Shown: positions 1 to 6,041 of the stretch, one piece after another
How the letters are laid out: the number at the start of each line of letters is the position of its first letter
How positions within the stretch are numbered: the first letter of the stretch is position 1
Assembly (NCBI GenBank): GCA_003662205.1
Contig: QMXQ01000044.1
Location: 1 to 9,530, forward strand
Source of the DNA: Candidatus Bathyarchaeota archaeon
GTDB taxonomy: Archaea; Thermoproteota; Bathyarchaeia; TCS64
DNA length: 9,530 bases
Direction of reading: 5' to 3'
Position numbers and translations under genes: made by a program
Notes under the pieces: generated by a model
What the model was told of the DNA's origin: nothing
Seen by the model: only the letters and a program-made list of their open reading frames with translations
The model's database searches: none

Positions 1-35
1 CCCGAAGGAAAGGCAAAGCAGCGATACTTCCACTG

Positions 36-43
36 AAAAAAAA
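36..43 (-). terminator. T-run terminator after the thermosome gene
   Basis: An uninterrupted run of eight T residues on the minus strand lies about 43 bases beyond the thermosome stop codon. It is preceded by a C-rich tract and a small palindrome (46-56). Archaeal transcription commonly ends at such T-tracts without needing a hairpin. The rest of 1-85 shows no gene. Confidence 0.55.
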
Positions 44-85
44 GGGGGTTCAACCCACAGCTGGGACTTAGTTAGCCTGTAAGTT

Positions 86-1741
86 CTACATGGGGGGCAT
101 GCCGCCCGGCATGCCACCTCCCGGGCCGGAGGGGGGTGTCGGCGGCTTCATCTTCGAGGCGGCGATGACGTCGTCGATCTTCAGCAGCATGGTGGCGGCC
201 TCTGTCGCCGACTTGATGGCCTGGGCCTTCACCTGCATGGGCTCATAGACGTTGAGCTCCGCCATGTCCGCCACCTTGCCGTTCAGGGCGTCCAGCCCGA
301 CCCAGAGCTCACCCTTCTCGTGCCTCGACTGTATCTCGGAGATGGCGTCGATGGGGTCCATGCCCGTGTTCTCCGCCAGGGTGGTCGGGATCACCTCCAG
401 CGCCTCTGCGAAGGCGGAGACCGCCAGCCTCTCCCTGCCGCTCAGCCCCTCGGCGTACCTCCTGAGCCTCCGCGCGACCTCGATCTCGGGGGCGCCTCCG
501 CCCGCGACGATCTTCGGCTCCTCGACCACATCCCTGATGACACAGAGGGCGTCGTGGATGGACCGCTCCGCCTCGTCGACGATGCGCTCGGAGCCGCCGC
601 GGATGAGGATGGAGACCGCCTTCGGGTTCTTACAGCCCTCGACGAAGATCATCTTCTCATCCCCGATCTTCCGCTCCTCCACGACCTTGGCGTAGCCCGC
701 GTCCGTCTCGGTGAGGTCGTCGACGCTGGTCACGATCTTGGCGCCCGTCGCCTTCGCCAGGGCCTCCATGTCGCTCTTCTTCAGCCTCCGGGCGGCGAGG
801 ATGCCCGCTCTGCTCATGAAGTGCTGGACCATGTCGTCGATGCCCTTCTGGCAGAAGAGGACGTTGATGCCCGCCTTCTTCACCTTCTCGACCATCTCGC
901 GGAGCATCTGCTCCTCCTGGTCGAGGTAGGCCTGGATCTCCTCGGGGTGCTCGATGTGGATCTTGGAGTCGAACTCGGTCTTCTCCACCTCCATGGAGGC
1001 GTTGAGGAGGCCGATCTTCGCCTCCCTGACGAGCTTGGGCATGTCGCTGTGGACGACCTCCTTGTCGATGACCAGCCCGCTGATCAGGGTGGTGTCGGTG
1101 AGGGAGCCGCCAGGCTTCTTCTCCAGCTTGACCATGTCGAGGTCAGCCTCGTAGCCGTCGTCGGTCTCCTCGGTTATCTGGAGGATGGCGTCGACGGCCA
1201 GGTCTGAGAGGTAGTCGCTGTGGCCGGAGATGAGCTTGCTCGCCATCGAGGTCATCGCCACCTTCTTCAGCATCTCCTTGTCCTTCGGCTCGACCTTGAG
1301 GGCGATCTCCTCCAGGAACTTCAGCGCCTGCTCCTGGGCGTCTCTGTATCCGTCTATGATCACCGTCGGGTGGATCTTCTTGTCCATCAGCTCGACCGCC
1401 TTGCCGAGGAGCTCCCCGGAGAGGACCACCACGCTCGTCGTCCCGTCGCCGACCTCGTCGTCCTGGGTCTTCGCGACCTCGACCATCATCTTCGCCGCCG
1501 GGTGCTGGACGTCCATCTCCTTCAGCATCGTCGCGCCGTCGTTGGTGATGGTGACGTCGCCGAAGCTGTCGACGAGCATCTTGTCCATACCTTTCGGCCC
1601 GAGGGACGACTTGACCGCCTCAGACACGATGCGGGCAGCCATGATGTTGGCGTTCCGCGCCTCGCTCCCCCGGGAGCGCTCGGTCCCTTCCTTCAGAATT
1701 ATAATGGGCTGACCTGAGAACCCAGGTGCACTCAACCTCAA
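86..1741 (-). CDS. ths: Thermosome subunit (group II chaperonin)
   Basis: This is a cytosolic ATP-driven folding chaperone subunit that assembles into a double-ring complex. The 551-residue length is normal for the family. Visible landmarks are the N-terminal SGQPIIILKEGT segment (about 9-20), SSLGPKGMDKM (45-55), TNDGAT (66-71), the nucleotide-binding GDGTT (98-102), the presumed catalytic Asp in HDAL (about 397), VAGGGAPE (412-419) and a Gly/Met/Pro-rich tail (from about 538) typical of archaeal thermosomes. The first codon is TTG at 1741, four bases after a GAGGTG ribosome site (1751-1746). A second TTG at 1735 has more usual spacing and would remove two residues. A TATA box lies 39-47 bases upstream. 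It is read alone, away from the FAH-family gene. The family call is certain; which paralogue (alpha, beta or gamma) it is cannot be said. Confidence 0.98.
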   Translation of the reverse strand: MRLSAPGFSGQPIIILKEGTERSRGSEARNANIMAARIVSEAVKSSLGPKGMDKMLVDSFGDVTITNDGATMLKEMDVQHPAAKMMVEVAKTQDDEVGDGTTSVVVLSGELLGKAVELMDKKIHPTVIIDGYRDAQEQALKFLEEIALKVEPKDKEMLKKVAMTSMASKLISGHSDYLSDLAVDAILQITEETDDGYEADLDMVKLEKKPGGSLTDTTLISGLVIDKEVVHSDMPKLVREAKIGLLNASMEVEKTEFDSKIHIEHPEEIQAYLDQEEQMLREMVEKVKKAGINVLFCQKGIDDMVQHFMSRAGILAARRLKKSDMEALAKATGAKIVTSVDDLTETDAGYAKVVEERKIGDEKMIFVEGCKNPKAVSILIRGGSERIVDEAERSIHDALCVIRDVVEEPKIVAGGGAPEIEVARRLRRYAEGLSGRERLAVSAFAEALEVIPTTLAENTGMDPIDAISEIQSRHEKGELWVGLDALNGKVADMAELNVYEPMQVKAQAIKSATEAATMLLKIDDVIAASKMKPPTPPSGPGGGMPGGMPPM

Positions 1742-1779
1742 TTTTCACCTCGAAGCTATAGACCAAACCAGAGAATGGG

Positions 1780-1788
1780 AATATAAAG
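1780..1788 (-). promoter_or_regulatory. TATA box of the thermosome gene
   Basis: CTTTATATT on the minus strand lies 39-47 bases before the TTG start. It predicts transcription starting near 1757-1762 with a short leader that still contains the GAGGTG ribosome site. The surrounding 1760-1830 stretch is strongly AT-rich within GC-rich DNA, as expected of an archaeal promoter. Position and motif are seen; activity is inferred. Confidence 0.7.
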
Positions 1789-1880
1789 ATTTTCTTTTAA
1801 GGCCTTTATTTGTGTTTTTATTTTCCGATAGACCACATACAGCCGCCAGAGGGGGGTAACGGCTCACGATCCTCCGAGAT

Positions 1881-2822
1881 TCAGCCCTCGGCGACGACCC
1901 TGTTCCTGAGGGAGCCGATCCCCTCTATCCAAGCCTCGACGACATCCCCGACCTTGAGCAGCCCCAGCGGGTGGGCGTTGCCGACGCCGGAGGGCGTGCC
2001 CGTCGCGATGATGTCCCCGACCTCCAGGGTGATGCCCGCTGAGAGGACGCTCAGGATCGTCCCGATGTCGAAGATCATGTTGCCCGTGTTCGAGCTCTGG
2101 CGGGTCTCGCCGTTCACCTTGAGCCACATATCCAGGTCCATGGGATCGCCGATCTCGTCCGCCGTCACCAGGTACGGCCCCATGGGGGCGAAGGTGTCGC
2201 AGCTCTTCCCCTTGTACCACTGCAGGTGGCGCCGCTGCAGGTCCCGGGCGGAGACGTCGTTGAACACGGTGTAGCCGGCGATGTGGTCGTAGGCGTCGTC
2301 CTTCGATATGTACTTCCCCTTTCTCCCGATGACGAGGGCCAGCTCCACCTCGTAGTCGAGTCTCTCCGTCACCCTCGGGTAGACGATGTCGTCCCGGGGG
2401 CCGGTGACGGCGGTGGGCGGCTTGGTGAAGAAGACGGGGACCTCGGGGAGGGAAAACCTGCTCCCCTCCGCGACGTGATCGGCGTAGTTCAGGCCCAGGC
2501 AGACGATGTTCTTCCTCGGACGGGGGATGGGCGCGGCCAGCTCCACCTCACCCGGCCGGCGGAGGACCCCCTCCTGAAAGAGTTCGCCTCCCTCGCCCTC
2601 GTCCAGGAGGTTCTCCACCTCCTTCAGGGCTTTACGGGCCTCCCGTAGGCCCGTCTCGCCGAGGTCTAGGAGGGAGAGCATGTCGAGGCTGAACGGCCCC
2701 TCGACATCGTCGAAGGCGCCGCCCAGGTGCCTCTCGAAGGCGACATTGAGGTCGAGGACCGCCTCGCCTGCCAGGACGCCGAGGCCGTAGCCTTGCGGGG
2801 TTTTGAAGGTCAGCAGCTTCAT
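1881..2822 (-). CDS. Fumarylacetoacetate hydrolase (FAH) family protein
   Basis: This 313-residue enzyme belongs to the FAH superfamily: metal-dependent hydrolases, decarboxylases or isomerases of 2-keto/diketo acids, often in degradation of aromatic compounds or in oxaloacetate and acylpyruvate chemistry. Residues 1-95 form the variable N-terminal region. The catalytic core follows with CLGLNYADH (108-116), FFTKPPTA (131-138), the acidic metal-site pattern DYEVELALVIG (156-166; E158 and E160), FNDVSARDLQ (187-196; D189), KSCDTFAPMGP (206-216) and GDIIATGTPSGVG (269-281). The frame stays open far upstream, but ATG 2822 gives the standard family N-terminus (MKLLTF) and has a TATA box just before it. 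The substrate cannot be read from the sequence. The divergent hotdog thioesterase may or may not be related in function. Confidence 0.95.
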   Translation of the reverse strand: MKLLTFKTPQGYGLGVLAGEAVLDLNVAFERHLGGAFDDVEGPFSLDMLSLLDLGETGLREARKALKEVENLLDEGEGGELFQEGVLRRPGEVELAAPIPRPRKNIVCLGLNYADHVAEGSRFSLPEVPVFFTKPPTAVTGPRDDIVYPRVTERLDYEVELALVIGRKGKYISKDDAYDHIAGYTVFNDVSARDLQRRHLQWYKGKSCDTFAPMGPYLVTADEIGDPMDLDMWLKVNGETRQSSNTGNMIFDIGTILSVLSAGITLEVGDIIATGTPSGVGNAHPLGLLKVGDVVEAWIEGIGSLRNRVVAEG

Positions 2823-2850
2823 CTCAATCCTAGAGACTTCAGGGGGCGGC

Positions 2851-2860
2851 GCTTTTAACA
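2851..2860 (-). promoter_or_regulatory. TATA box of the FAH-family gene
   Basis: TGTTAAAAGC on the minus strand lies about 30-38 bases before ATG 2822. It predicts a leader of only a few bases, with at most a weak AGG ribosome site. It shares a 93-bp divergent spacer with the thioesterase promoter. Confidence 0.5.
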
Positions 2861-2877
2861 TTATGGCCCGGAGAACC

Positions 2878-2886
2878 GATTTAAGC
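2878..2886 (+). promoter_or_regulatory. TATA box of the PaaI-like thioesterase gene
   Basis: GATTTAAGC lies about 30-38 bases before ATG 2916. No ribosome site is visible between it and the start, so the transcript would have a very short leader. It is arranged back to back with the FAH-family promoter, with the two TATA boxes about 18 bases apart. Confidence 0.5.
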
Positions 2887-2915
2887 GGCTTCGAGATTAG
2901 AAGGACAGATCGCTC

Positions 2916-3317
2916 ATGGAGGTTAAGACGCATAGGCGGGCGAGCCGGACTTTCCTCGGGCGGCCCCTGCTGATCAGGGACGATGCCGAGGCGGTGGTGG
3001 AGCTCGAAACATGCGAAGAGATGGTGGTGGACGACCACGGCCTGATCCACGGGGGCTTCACCTTCGGGATCGCCGACTACGCCGCCATGCTGGCGGTGAA
3101 CCACCCCCACGTGGTGCTGGCGGCCGCCGAGGTCCGCTTCCTCGCGCCGGTGAGGGTCGGCGACGTGATGAGAGCCAGGGCGGAGGTCGTCGAGCGGGAA
3201 GGGAGGAGGAGGGAGGTCGCCGTCGAGGTCTCCGTGGGGTCGGAGAAGGTGCTGGCGGGGACCCTGACCTGCTACGTGCTGAGGGGGCACGTCCTTGACC
3301 GCCGAAAGGCGGGGTAA
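2916..3317 (+). CDS. PaaI-like hotdog-fold thioesterase
   Basis: This 133-residue protein has the size and layout of a single hotdog domain. Members of this family hydrolyse acyl-CoA or related thioesters as dimers or tetramers in the cytosol. The diagnostic stretch is DDHGLIHGGFTFGIADYA (39-56): the His-Gly-Gly (45-47) opens the central helix and Asp54 sits where acidic catalytic residues occur in PaaI/YbgC-type enzymes. The following AAAEVRFLAPVRVGDVMRA (69-87) and the alternating hydrophobic strands (98-122) complete the sheet. It starts at an ATG 93 bp from the divergent FAH-family gene. The substrate is unknown. A hydratase or a non-catalytic hotdog protein is possible but less likely given the HGG-x6-D arrangement. 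Confidence 0.85.
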   Translation: MEVKTHRRASRTFLGRPLLIRDDAEAVVELETCEEMVVDDHGLIHGGFTFGIADYAAMLAVNHPHVVLAAAEVRFLAPVRVGDVMRARAEVVEREGRRREVAVEVSVGSEKVLAGTLTCYVLRGHVLDRRKAG

Positions 3318-3351
3318 GTCCCCCTATTCTTATGGGTTTTCGAACACTAAG

Positions 3352-3360
3352 GCTTTTATA
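3352..3360 (+). promoter_or_regulatory. TATA box of the winged-helix regulator gene
   Basis: GCTTTTATA ends two bases before an in-frame ATG at 3362. A TATA box this close would put the RNA start near 3383, downstream of that ATG. This supports the later TTG 3401 as the real start. Confidence 0.55.
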
Positions 3361-3387
3361 GATGTTTCATATTCATTATGAAAGTTC

Positions 3388-3395
3388 AGGTGGAG
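3388..3395 (+). promoter_or_regulatory. Ribosome site that fixes a TTG start
   Basis: AGGTGGAG lies five bases before TTG 3401. It is a close match to the archaeal 16S anti-Shine-Dalgarno complement. No such site precedes ATG 3362. Confidence 0.6.
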
Positions 3396-3400
3396 TACCC

Positions 3401-3823
3401 TTGCCGATAGTGTTGAACCCTAGCAAGGACGGGTTGGAGAAGGTCCTGAGGGACTACCAGATACAGGCCCTGAGGATGGTCTGGGAGAACCCCGATAAGG
3501 GCGTCACGTCTCGCGAGGTATACGCCTATGTCAACAAGGCGTTGGAGGGAGTCAAGACGGTGTCGAGGGCGTCGATCATCAACTTCCTGAACAGCATGTG
3601 CGACGACGGCGTCCTCACCTACGAGGAGGAGACATGCAAGGGCGGGATGCGGCGGAAATACTTCCCGGGCCTAGATGAGGAGGGCTTCAAGAAGTACATC
3701 GGGAAGACGGTGTTCGAGAGCCTCCTGAGGGACTTCCCCGATCAGACCATCGACGCGCTGTGCGAGTCTATGGGACAGCACCCTGATCTGAAGGCTAAAC
3801 TTCAGAGTTGCCTGTCCGCGTGA
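3401..3823 (+). CDS. BlaI/MecI-like winged-helix transcriptional regulator
   Basis: This is a probable DNA-binding repressor of the BlaI/MecI/CopY type, about 140 residues from the TTG start at 3401 (153 from ATG 3362). The family outline is clear. An N-terminal helix carries YQIQALRMVWENPDKGVTSREVYAYV. The recognition-helix segment is TVSRASIINFLNSMCDDGVL, followed by the wing with EEETCKGGMRRKYFPGLD. The C-terminal helical segment, containing EEGFKKYIGKTVFESLLRDF, would form the dimer interface. No sensor domain or metal-binding cluster is evident; the two Cys in the wing region and two more near the C-terminus are scattered. The target genes are unknown, and no beta-lactam sensor gene lies nearby. 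Archaea use many such small wHTH proteins as local regulators, so the family name is firmer than any function. Confidence 0.75.
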   Translation: MPIVLNPSKDGLEKVLRDYQIQALRMVWENPDKGVTSREVYAYVNKALEGVKTVSRASIINFLNSMCDDGVLTYEEETCKGGMRRKYFPGLDEEGFKKYIGKTVFESLLRDFPDQTIDALCESMGQHPDLKAKLQSCLSA

Positions 3824-3856
3824 AGGGCTTCTAGGATACCCGCCGGCGTCGAACCA

Positions 3857-3876
3857 ATTTTTCCCGTCTCTTTTAT
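3857..3876 (+). terminator. T-rich tract after the regulator, with TATA box of the next gene
   Basis: The tract begins with a run of five T residues and continues with two further pyrimidine-rich clusters, 34-53 bases after the stop of the winged-helix gene. It could end that transcript. Its last part, CTTTTATC (3870-3877), is also positioned as a TATA box for the DUF167 gene, predicting an RNA start near 3900. Confidence 0.4.
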
Positions 3877-3913
3877 CCAGGCATTCCCTGATAGCTAAGA
3901 GGGGAGAGAGACC

Positions 3914-4135
3914 CTGAGGATAACTGTCGATGTCAAGGCCGGGGCGCGGGAGGAGGGCGTGGAGAGGCTGGGGGAGGGCTGGTACCTGGTGAGGGTGAAG
4001 GCCCCGAGGAGGAAGGGGAGGGCGAACGCCGCGGTTCTCAGGCTCCTTCGGAGGCACTTCGGCGGGAGGCCCCGGATCGTCAGCGGGTTCACGTCCACGA
4101 GGAAGGTCGTCGAGATCGAGCAGGCGGAATTATAA
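3914..4135 (+). CDS. DUF167/YggU family protein, non-canonical start
   Basis: This is a small conserved protein of unknown biochemical role found in bacteria, archaea and eukaryotes. About 73 residues are readable. The conserved pattern is present: ITVDVKAGAREEGV near the N-terminus, LVRVKAPRRKGRANAAVLRLL in the middle (with the family's GxAN), and IVSGFTSTRKVVEI near the C-terminus (the family's SGxxSRxKxVxI). The reading frame is closed by TAA at 3897-3899. Between that stop and the conserved core there is no ATG, GTG or TTG. CTG 3914 is the best candidate start because it follows a purine-rich GAGGGGAGAG stretch and lies just after the predicted RNA start. A sequencing error in the start region is the main alternative. 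The family call rests on the conserved core and is good; the exact start is uncertain. Confidence 0.85.
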   Translation: MRITVDVKAGAREEGVERLGEGWYLVRVKAPRRKGRANAAVLRLLRRHFGGRPRIVSGFTSTRKVVEIEQAEL

Positions 4136-4136
4136 G
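4128..4136 (+). promoter_or_regulatory. TATA box overlapping the DUF167 stop, for a leaderless MBL transcript
   Basis: AATTATAAG contains the TAA stop of the DUF167 gene and ends 18 bases before ATG 4155. No ribosome site occurs between them. The spacing predicts transcription starting at or within a few bases of the ATG, that is, a leaderless mRNA. Confidence 0.55.
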
Positions 4137-4154
4137 GCGGCTGCGCCCGTATTC

Positions 4155-4817
4155 ATGGCGGTGTATGGATTGGTGGAGATTCTGGACGGGTTGAGGAGCG
4201 TCAACCTCTCGGAGGCGGATGGCCTGGACCTTGAGGCGTATCTCCTCGACTGCGGCGACCGGGTTGTGCTCGTGGACACGGGGATGCTCCCCCGCGACCT
4301 GGAGAGGATCGGGGCGGAGCTCGAGGAGATGGGGCGGACCTGGAAGGACGTCAGCCTCGTCCTCATCACGCATAAGCACGGGGACCACATCAAGAACCTG
4401 GCGAGGGTGAAGGAGCTGACGGGCGCCGAGGTGATGGCGGGGGAGGGGGATGTGGCGGACATCGAGGCTGCCACCGGCGTCAAGATTGACCGGGGGCTGA
4501 AGCACGGCGACTACCTCGACGTCTGCGGCGGCATCGAGGTGATCCACGTGCCCGGCCACTCCGTCGGCAACCTCTGCTTCTACCTGCCGAGGCTGAGGGC
4601 GGTCATCGCGGGGGACACCATCTTCGGCGACGACCTGGGGAACATCCACCCGCCGCCCGAGAAATACTGCCTCGACGTGAGGACGGCGGAGATGGAGATC
4701 AGGCGGCTCCTCTTCTACGACTTCGACGCGCTGCTGCTATCCCACGGGAAGAACCTGCTGAAGGGCGCGAAAAGTAGGGTCAGGATGCTCTGCGAGGAGG
4801 TCAGCTTCCGCCTCTAG
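4155..4817 (+). CDS. Metallo-beta-lactamase-fold hydrolase
   Basis: This 220-residue zinc-type hydrolase of the MBL superfamily (glyoxalase II-like group) is predicted to be cytosolic, with no signal peptide. All metal ligands are visible: the HxHxDH motif in THKHGDH (72-78; His73, His75, Asp77, His78), His135 in VPGHSVGN, the bridging Asp154 in IAGDTIF, and His197 in LLSHGKN. The early LVDTGM (39-44) is the usual strand preceding the active site. There is no extra C-terminal domain, and none of the RNase J/CPSF (beta-CASP) motifs is present. Members hydrolyse thioesters such as hydroxyacylglutathione, lactones and other substrates. Which of these applies here is not readable. Its stop codon overlaps the stop of the convergent DUF1805 gene. 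Confidence 0.9.
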   Translation: MAVYGLVEILDGLRSVNLSEADGLDLEAYLLDCGDRVVLVDTGMLPRDLERIGAELEEMGRTWKDVSLVLITHKHGDHIKNLARVKELTGAEVMAGEGDVADIEAATGVKIDRGLKHGDYLDVCGGIEVIHVPGHSVGNLCFYLPRLRAVIAGDTIFGDDLGNIHPPPEKYCLDVRTAEMEIRRLLFYDFDALLLSHGKNLLKGAKSRVRMLCEEVSFRL

Positions 4818-5107
4818 GCGAGGCGTCCCAGGACCGTCCTGACGACCTTCCCGGGCTCGAGGCCTAGGGCCCTCGCCTTCGAGGTGGCCGCCTTTATCTC
4901 GGCGTTCAGGACGTCCTCGAAGCTGTTGACGCCGCTGACGATGGCGGCGGCGGCGCCGATCCTCTCGGCGACGTCGATGTTCAGGTAGCCGCACATGACA
5001 AAGCCCTTGCCGCCCTTTATCAGCAGGAGGGGCGGCAGGTCCTCGAACACCACCTTGAGGCCGAGGAAGGTGCCTCCGTCAACCTCTATTTTATCGATCT
5101 CGAACAT
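4814..5107 (-). CDS. DUF1805 family protein
   Basis: This is a small (97-residue) conserved protein of the DUF1805 group (YunC-like), found in many archaea and in Firmicutes; its function is not established. The family hallmarks are visible: PPLLLIKGGKGFVMCGYLNID, containing the characteristic GxVMCGYL, then AERIGAAAAIVSGVNSFEDVLNAEI, and a C-terminal ALGLEPGKV segment. ATG 5107 is preferred over the in-frame GTG 5116. An AGGTGGAG ribosome site (5118-5111) sits directly before the ATG and covers that GTG. A TATA box (GATTAAATC, 5147-5139) predicts an RNA start near 5118. The gene therefore has its own promoter, downstream of the nrdD insertion. It converges on the MBL gene with a shared CTAG stop. 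Confidence 0.9.
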   Translation of the reverse strand: MFEIDKIEVDGGTFLGLKVVFEDLPPLLLIKGGKGFVMCGYLNIDVAERIGAAAAIVSGVNSFEDVLNAEIKAATSKARALGLEPGKVVRTVLGRLA

Positions 5108-5138
5108 GGACTCCACCTGTCATAGGTCGATCTGAAGA

Positions 5139-5147
5139 GATTTAATC
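5139..5147 (-). promoter_or_regulatory. TATA box of the DUF1805 gene
   Basis: GATTAAATC on the minus strand lies about 32-40 bases before ATG 5107. The predicted leader is about ten bases long and holds the AGGTGGAG ribosome site. Confidence 0.55.
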
Positions 5148-5179
5148 CTTCGCCCTAAAAGACTCCTGTTTGAGGTTCA

Positions 5180-5257
5180 TCAGGCAGCAGTGAATACGGG
5201 TCTTTCATCCTGTCTTTTTCCTTCGTTCCAGCCGGTGACGTCGGTGTAGTAGCCGGT
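5180..5257 (-). pseudogene. Remnant of the nrdD 3' end (distal copy)
   Basis: Read on the minus strand in the nrdD frame, this stretch encodes the 16 residues TGYYTDVTGWNEGKRQ exactly as in NrdD 699-714, then DERPVFTAA and a TGA stop (5182-5180). It has no start codon and no other nrdD sequence upstream; AT-rich DNA abuts it at 5258. After the identical 50 bases, the tail aligns with the intact nrdD tail only with small gaps (for example CCGTATTCA against CCGTATTTCA). It is best read as the displaced original end of nrdD, or as a decayed duplicate. Confidence 0.75.
5208..5257. repeat. 50-bp perfect direct repeat, distal copy
   Basis: All 50 bases are identical and in the same orientation to 6042-6091. 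The two copies bracket the AT-rich exonuclease segment. The right edge is sharp at 5258. On the left, similarity to the other copy's outer flank continues imperfectly for about 20 more bases. Confidence 0.95.
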
Positions 5258-6041
5258 AAGATAAAACTAATTCAGTAATCAGCTTCGCAACTAAATCACT
5301 TCAATTATGTGTTTTAGTAATTTAAACTCACTAATGACATCACCGACGGCATATCTGTAAAATAAAGTATTTACCGAGCCTTTGCTTGCCACGAAATTTT
5401 TATACGAATCAAAAATCGCATTCCCCCCAGCTATTTTACCAAGCGCATATCTATATGAGAAATCGAGACTCCATCCTTTACGACTTGCTATGTCTCTTGC
5501 GGCCTCCCGAGCTTGAGCAATTATTTCTGGTCTCGTCTTGTATGTCTCGGCTTTCCGATTCATCTCTTCCTTGTGAGAACAATCAATACCAAGGGAACAA
5601 CATATTTCCTCAAAGCGTAATCTATTTCTACCCTTCTGCCGACAAAGGTTTGCCACCAAAGAAGTCTGAGAAAGCTCTAAGAGGTTTGATTCAGGTATTT
5701 CGACCCCCAGAAACTCTTTTAGTAGTGGAACGTCAAAACCCTTGATGTTATAACCCGCGAAGACAACCCCTTGAGATAGCAAAGATTCTATTCGCTCCTT
5801 CGCCATCGCCAAAGTGAATCGTGGGTCTTCTGAATCAGCATAATATAATTCCTGTTTAGTATCGTCACCAATCTGAACGGATATAATCCGTTTATTGTCT
5901 TTCATAATATCTGAACCGATATTTTCAGTTTCAATATCTATAATTCGATACGTGAACTCACGCGCATATTCTTTTGAGTGGAGGTTCACCATGATTATAT
6001 GCACTTATGTTTAGACTGAAATACGGTACCTGTCCTTCAGC
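5258..6041 (-). mobile_element. AT-rich insertion in the nrdD 3' end carrying an exonuclease gene
   Basis: This 784-base segment is visibly AT-rich, while the genes on both sides are GC-rich with G/C-ending codons. It is bounded by 50-bp identical repeats derived from nrdD. It supplies the last ten codons and stop of the intact nrdD, then a single gene (5291-6004) that fills nearly all of it. No transposase, integrase, terminal inverted repeats or obvious structured intron are visible. It may be a minimal or deletion-trimmed integrated element. The insertion pattern is seen; the integrative mechanism is inferred. Confidence 0.6.
5291..6004 (-). CDS. Stand-alone DEDDy 3'-5' exonuclease, PolB-exo-like
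   Basis: This 237-residue RNase H-fold exonuclease resembles the proofreading domain of family B DNA polymerases but has no polymerase domain. Exo I is IIDIETE (Asp23, Glu25). Exo II is FAGYNIKGFDVPLL (Asn86 and Asp91). Exo III is YAVGD (Tyr218-x3-Asp222), which makes it the DEDDy type. All four acidic residues and the Tyr are present, so activity on DNA or RNA ends is expected. The start is GTG 6004, six bases after the nrdD stop, or ATG 5992 (residue 5). Neither has a ribosome site, so expression probably depends on read-through from nrdD. Its codons are A/T-rich, unlike all the neighbours, which points to recent acquisition. The cellular role is unknown; defence, repair or element maintenance are possible. 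Confidence 0.85.
   Translation of the reverse strand: MHIIMVNLHSKEYAREFTYRIIDIETENIGSDIMKDNKRIISVQIGDDTKQELYYADSEDPRFTLAMAKERIESLLSQGVVFAGYNIKGFDVPLLKEFLGVEIPESNLLELSQTSLVANLCRQKGRNRLRFEEICCSLGIDCSHKEEMNRKAETYKTRPEIIAQAREAARDIASRKGWSLDFSYRYALGKIAGGNAIFDSYKNFVASKGSVNTLFYRYAVGDVISEFKLLKHIIEVI

Noticed and set aside
44..65. GGGTTCAACCC resembling a tRNA T-arm
   Set aside because: No acceptor, anticodon or D-arm partner can be found around it, and the stem would have a loop too small for a T-arm.
320..1207. 295-residue open frame on the plus strand
   Set aside because: It is the antisense shadow of the thermosome gene, with repetitive Leu/Asp/His composition.
1742..1880. Possible small gene between the thermosome and FAH genes
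   Set aside because: The stretch is AT-rich promoter DNA plus the 3' end of the FAH transcript. No start with a ribosome site and credible frame was seen.
2823..3290. Upstream extension of the FAH-family frame on the minus strand, to 469 residues
   Set aside because: The extra residues are low-complexity His/Pro/Arg-rich and lie antisense to the thioesterase gene. The normal FAH N-terminus and a TATA box are found at 2822.
4089..4649. 186-residue open frame on the minus strand
   Set aside because: It is antisense to the MBL-fold gene, which has all its metal ligands on the plus strand.
5258..6041. Group I/II intron or intein at the nrdD end
   Set aside because: The intact nrdD already has its own stop, the insert gene is a separate exonuclease rather than a homing endonuclease, and no splice-type residues or intron core were recognised.
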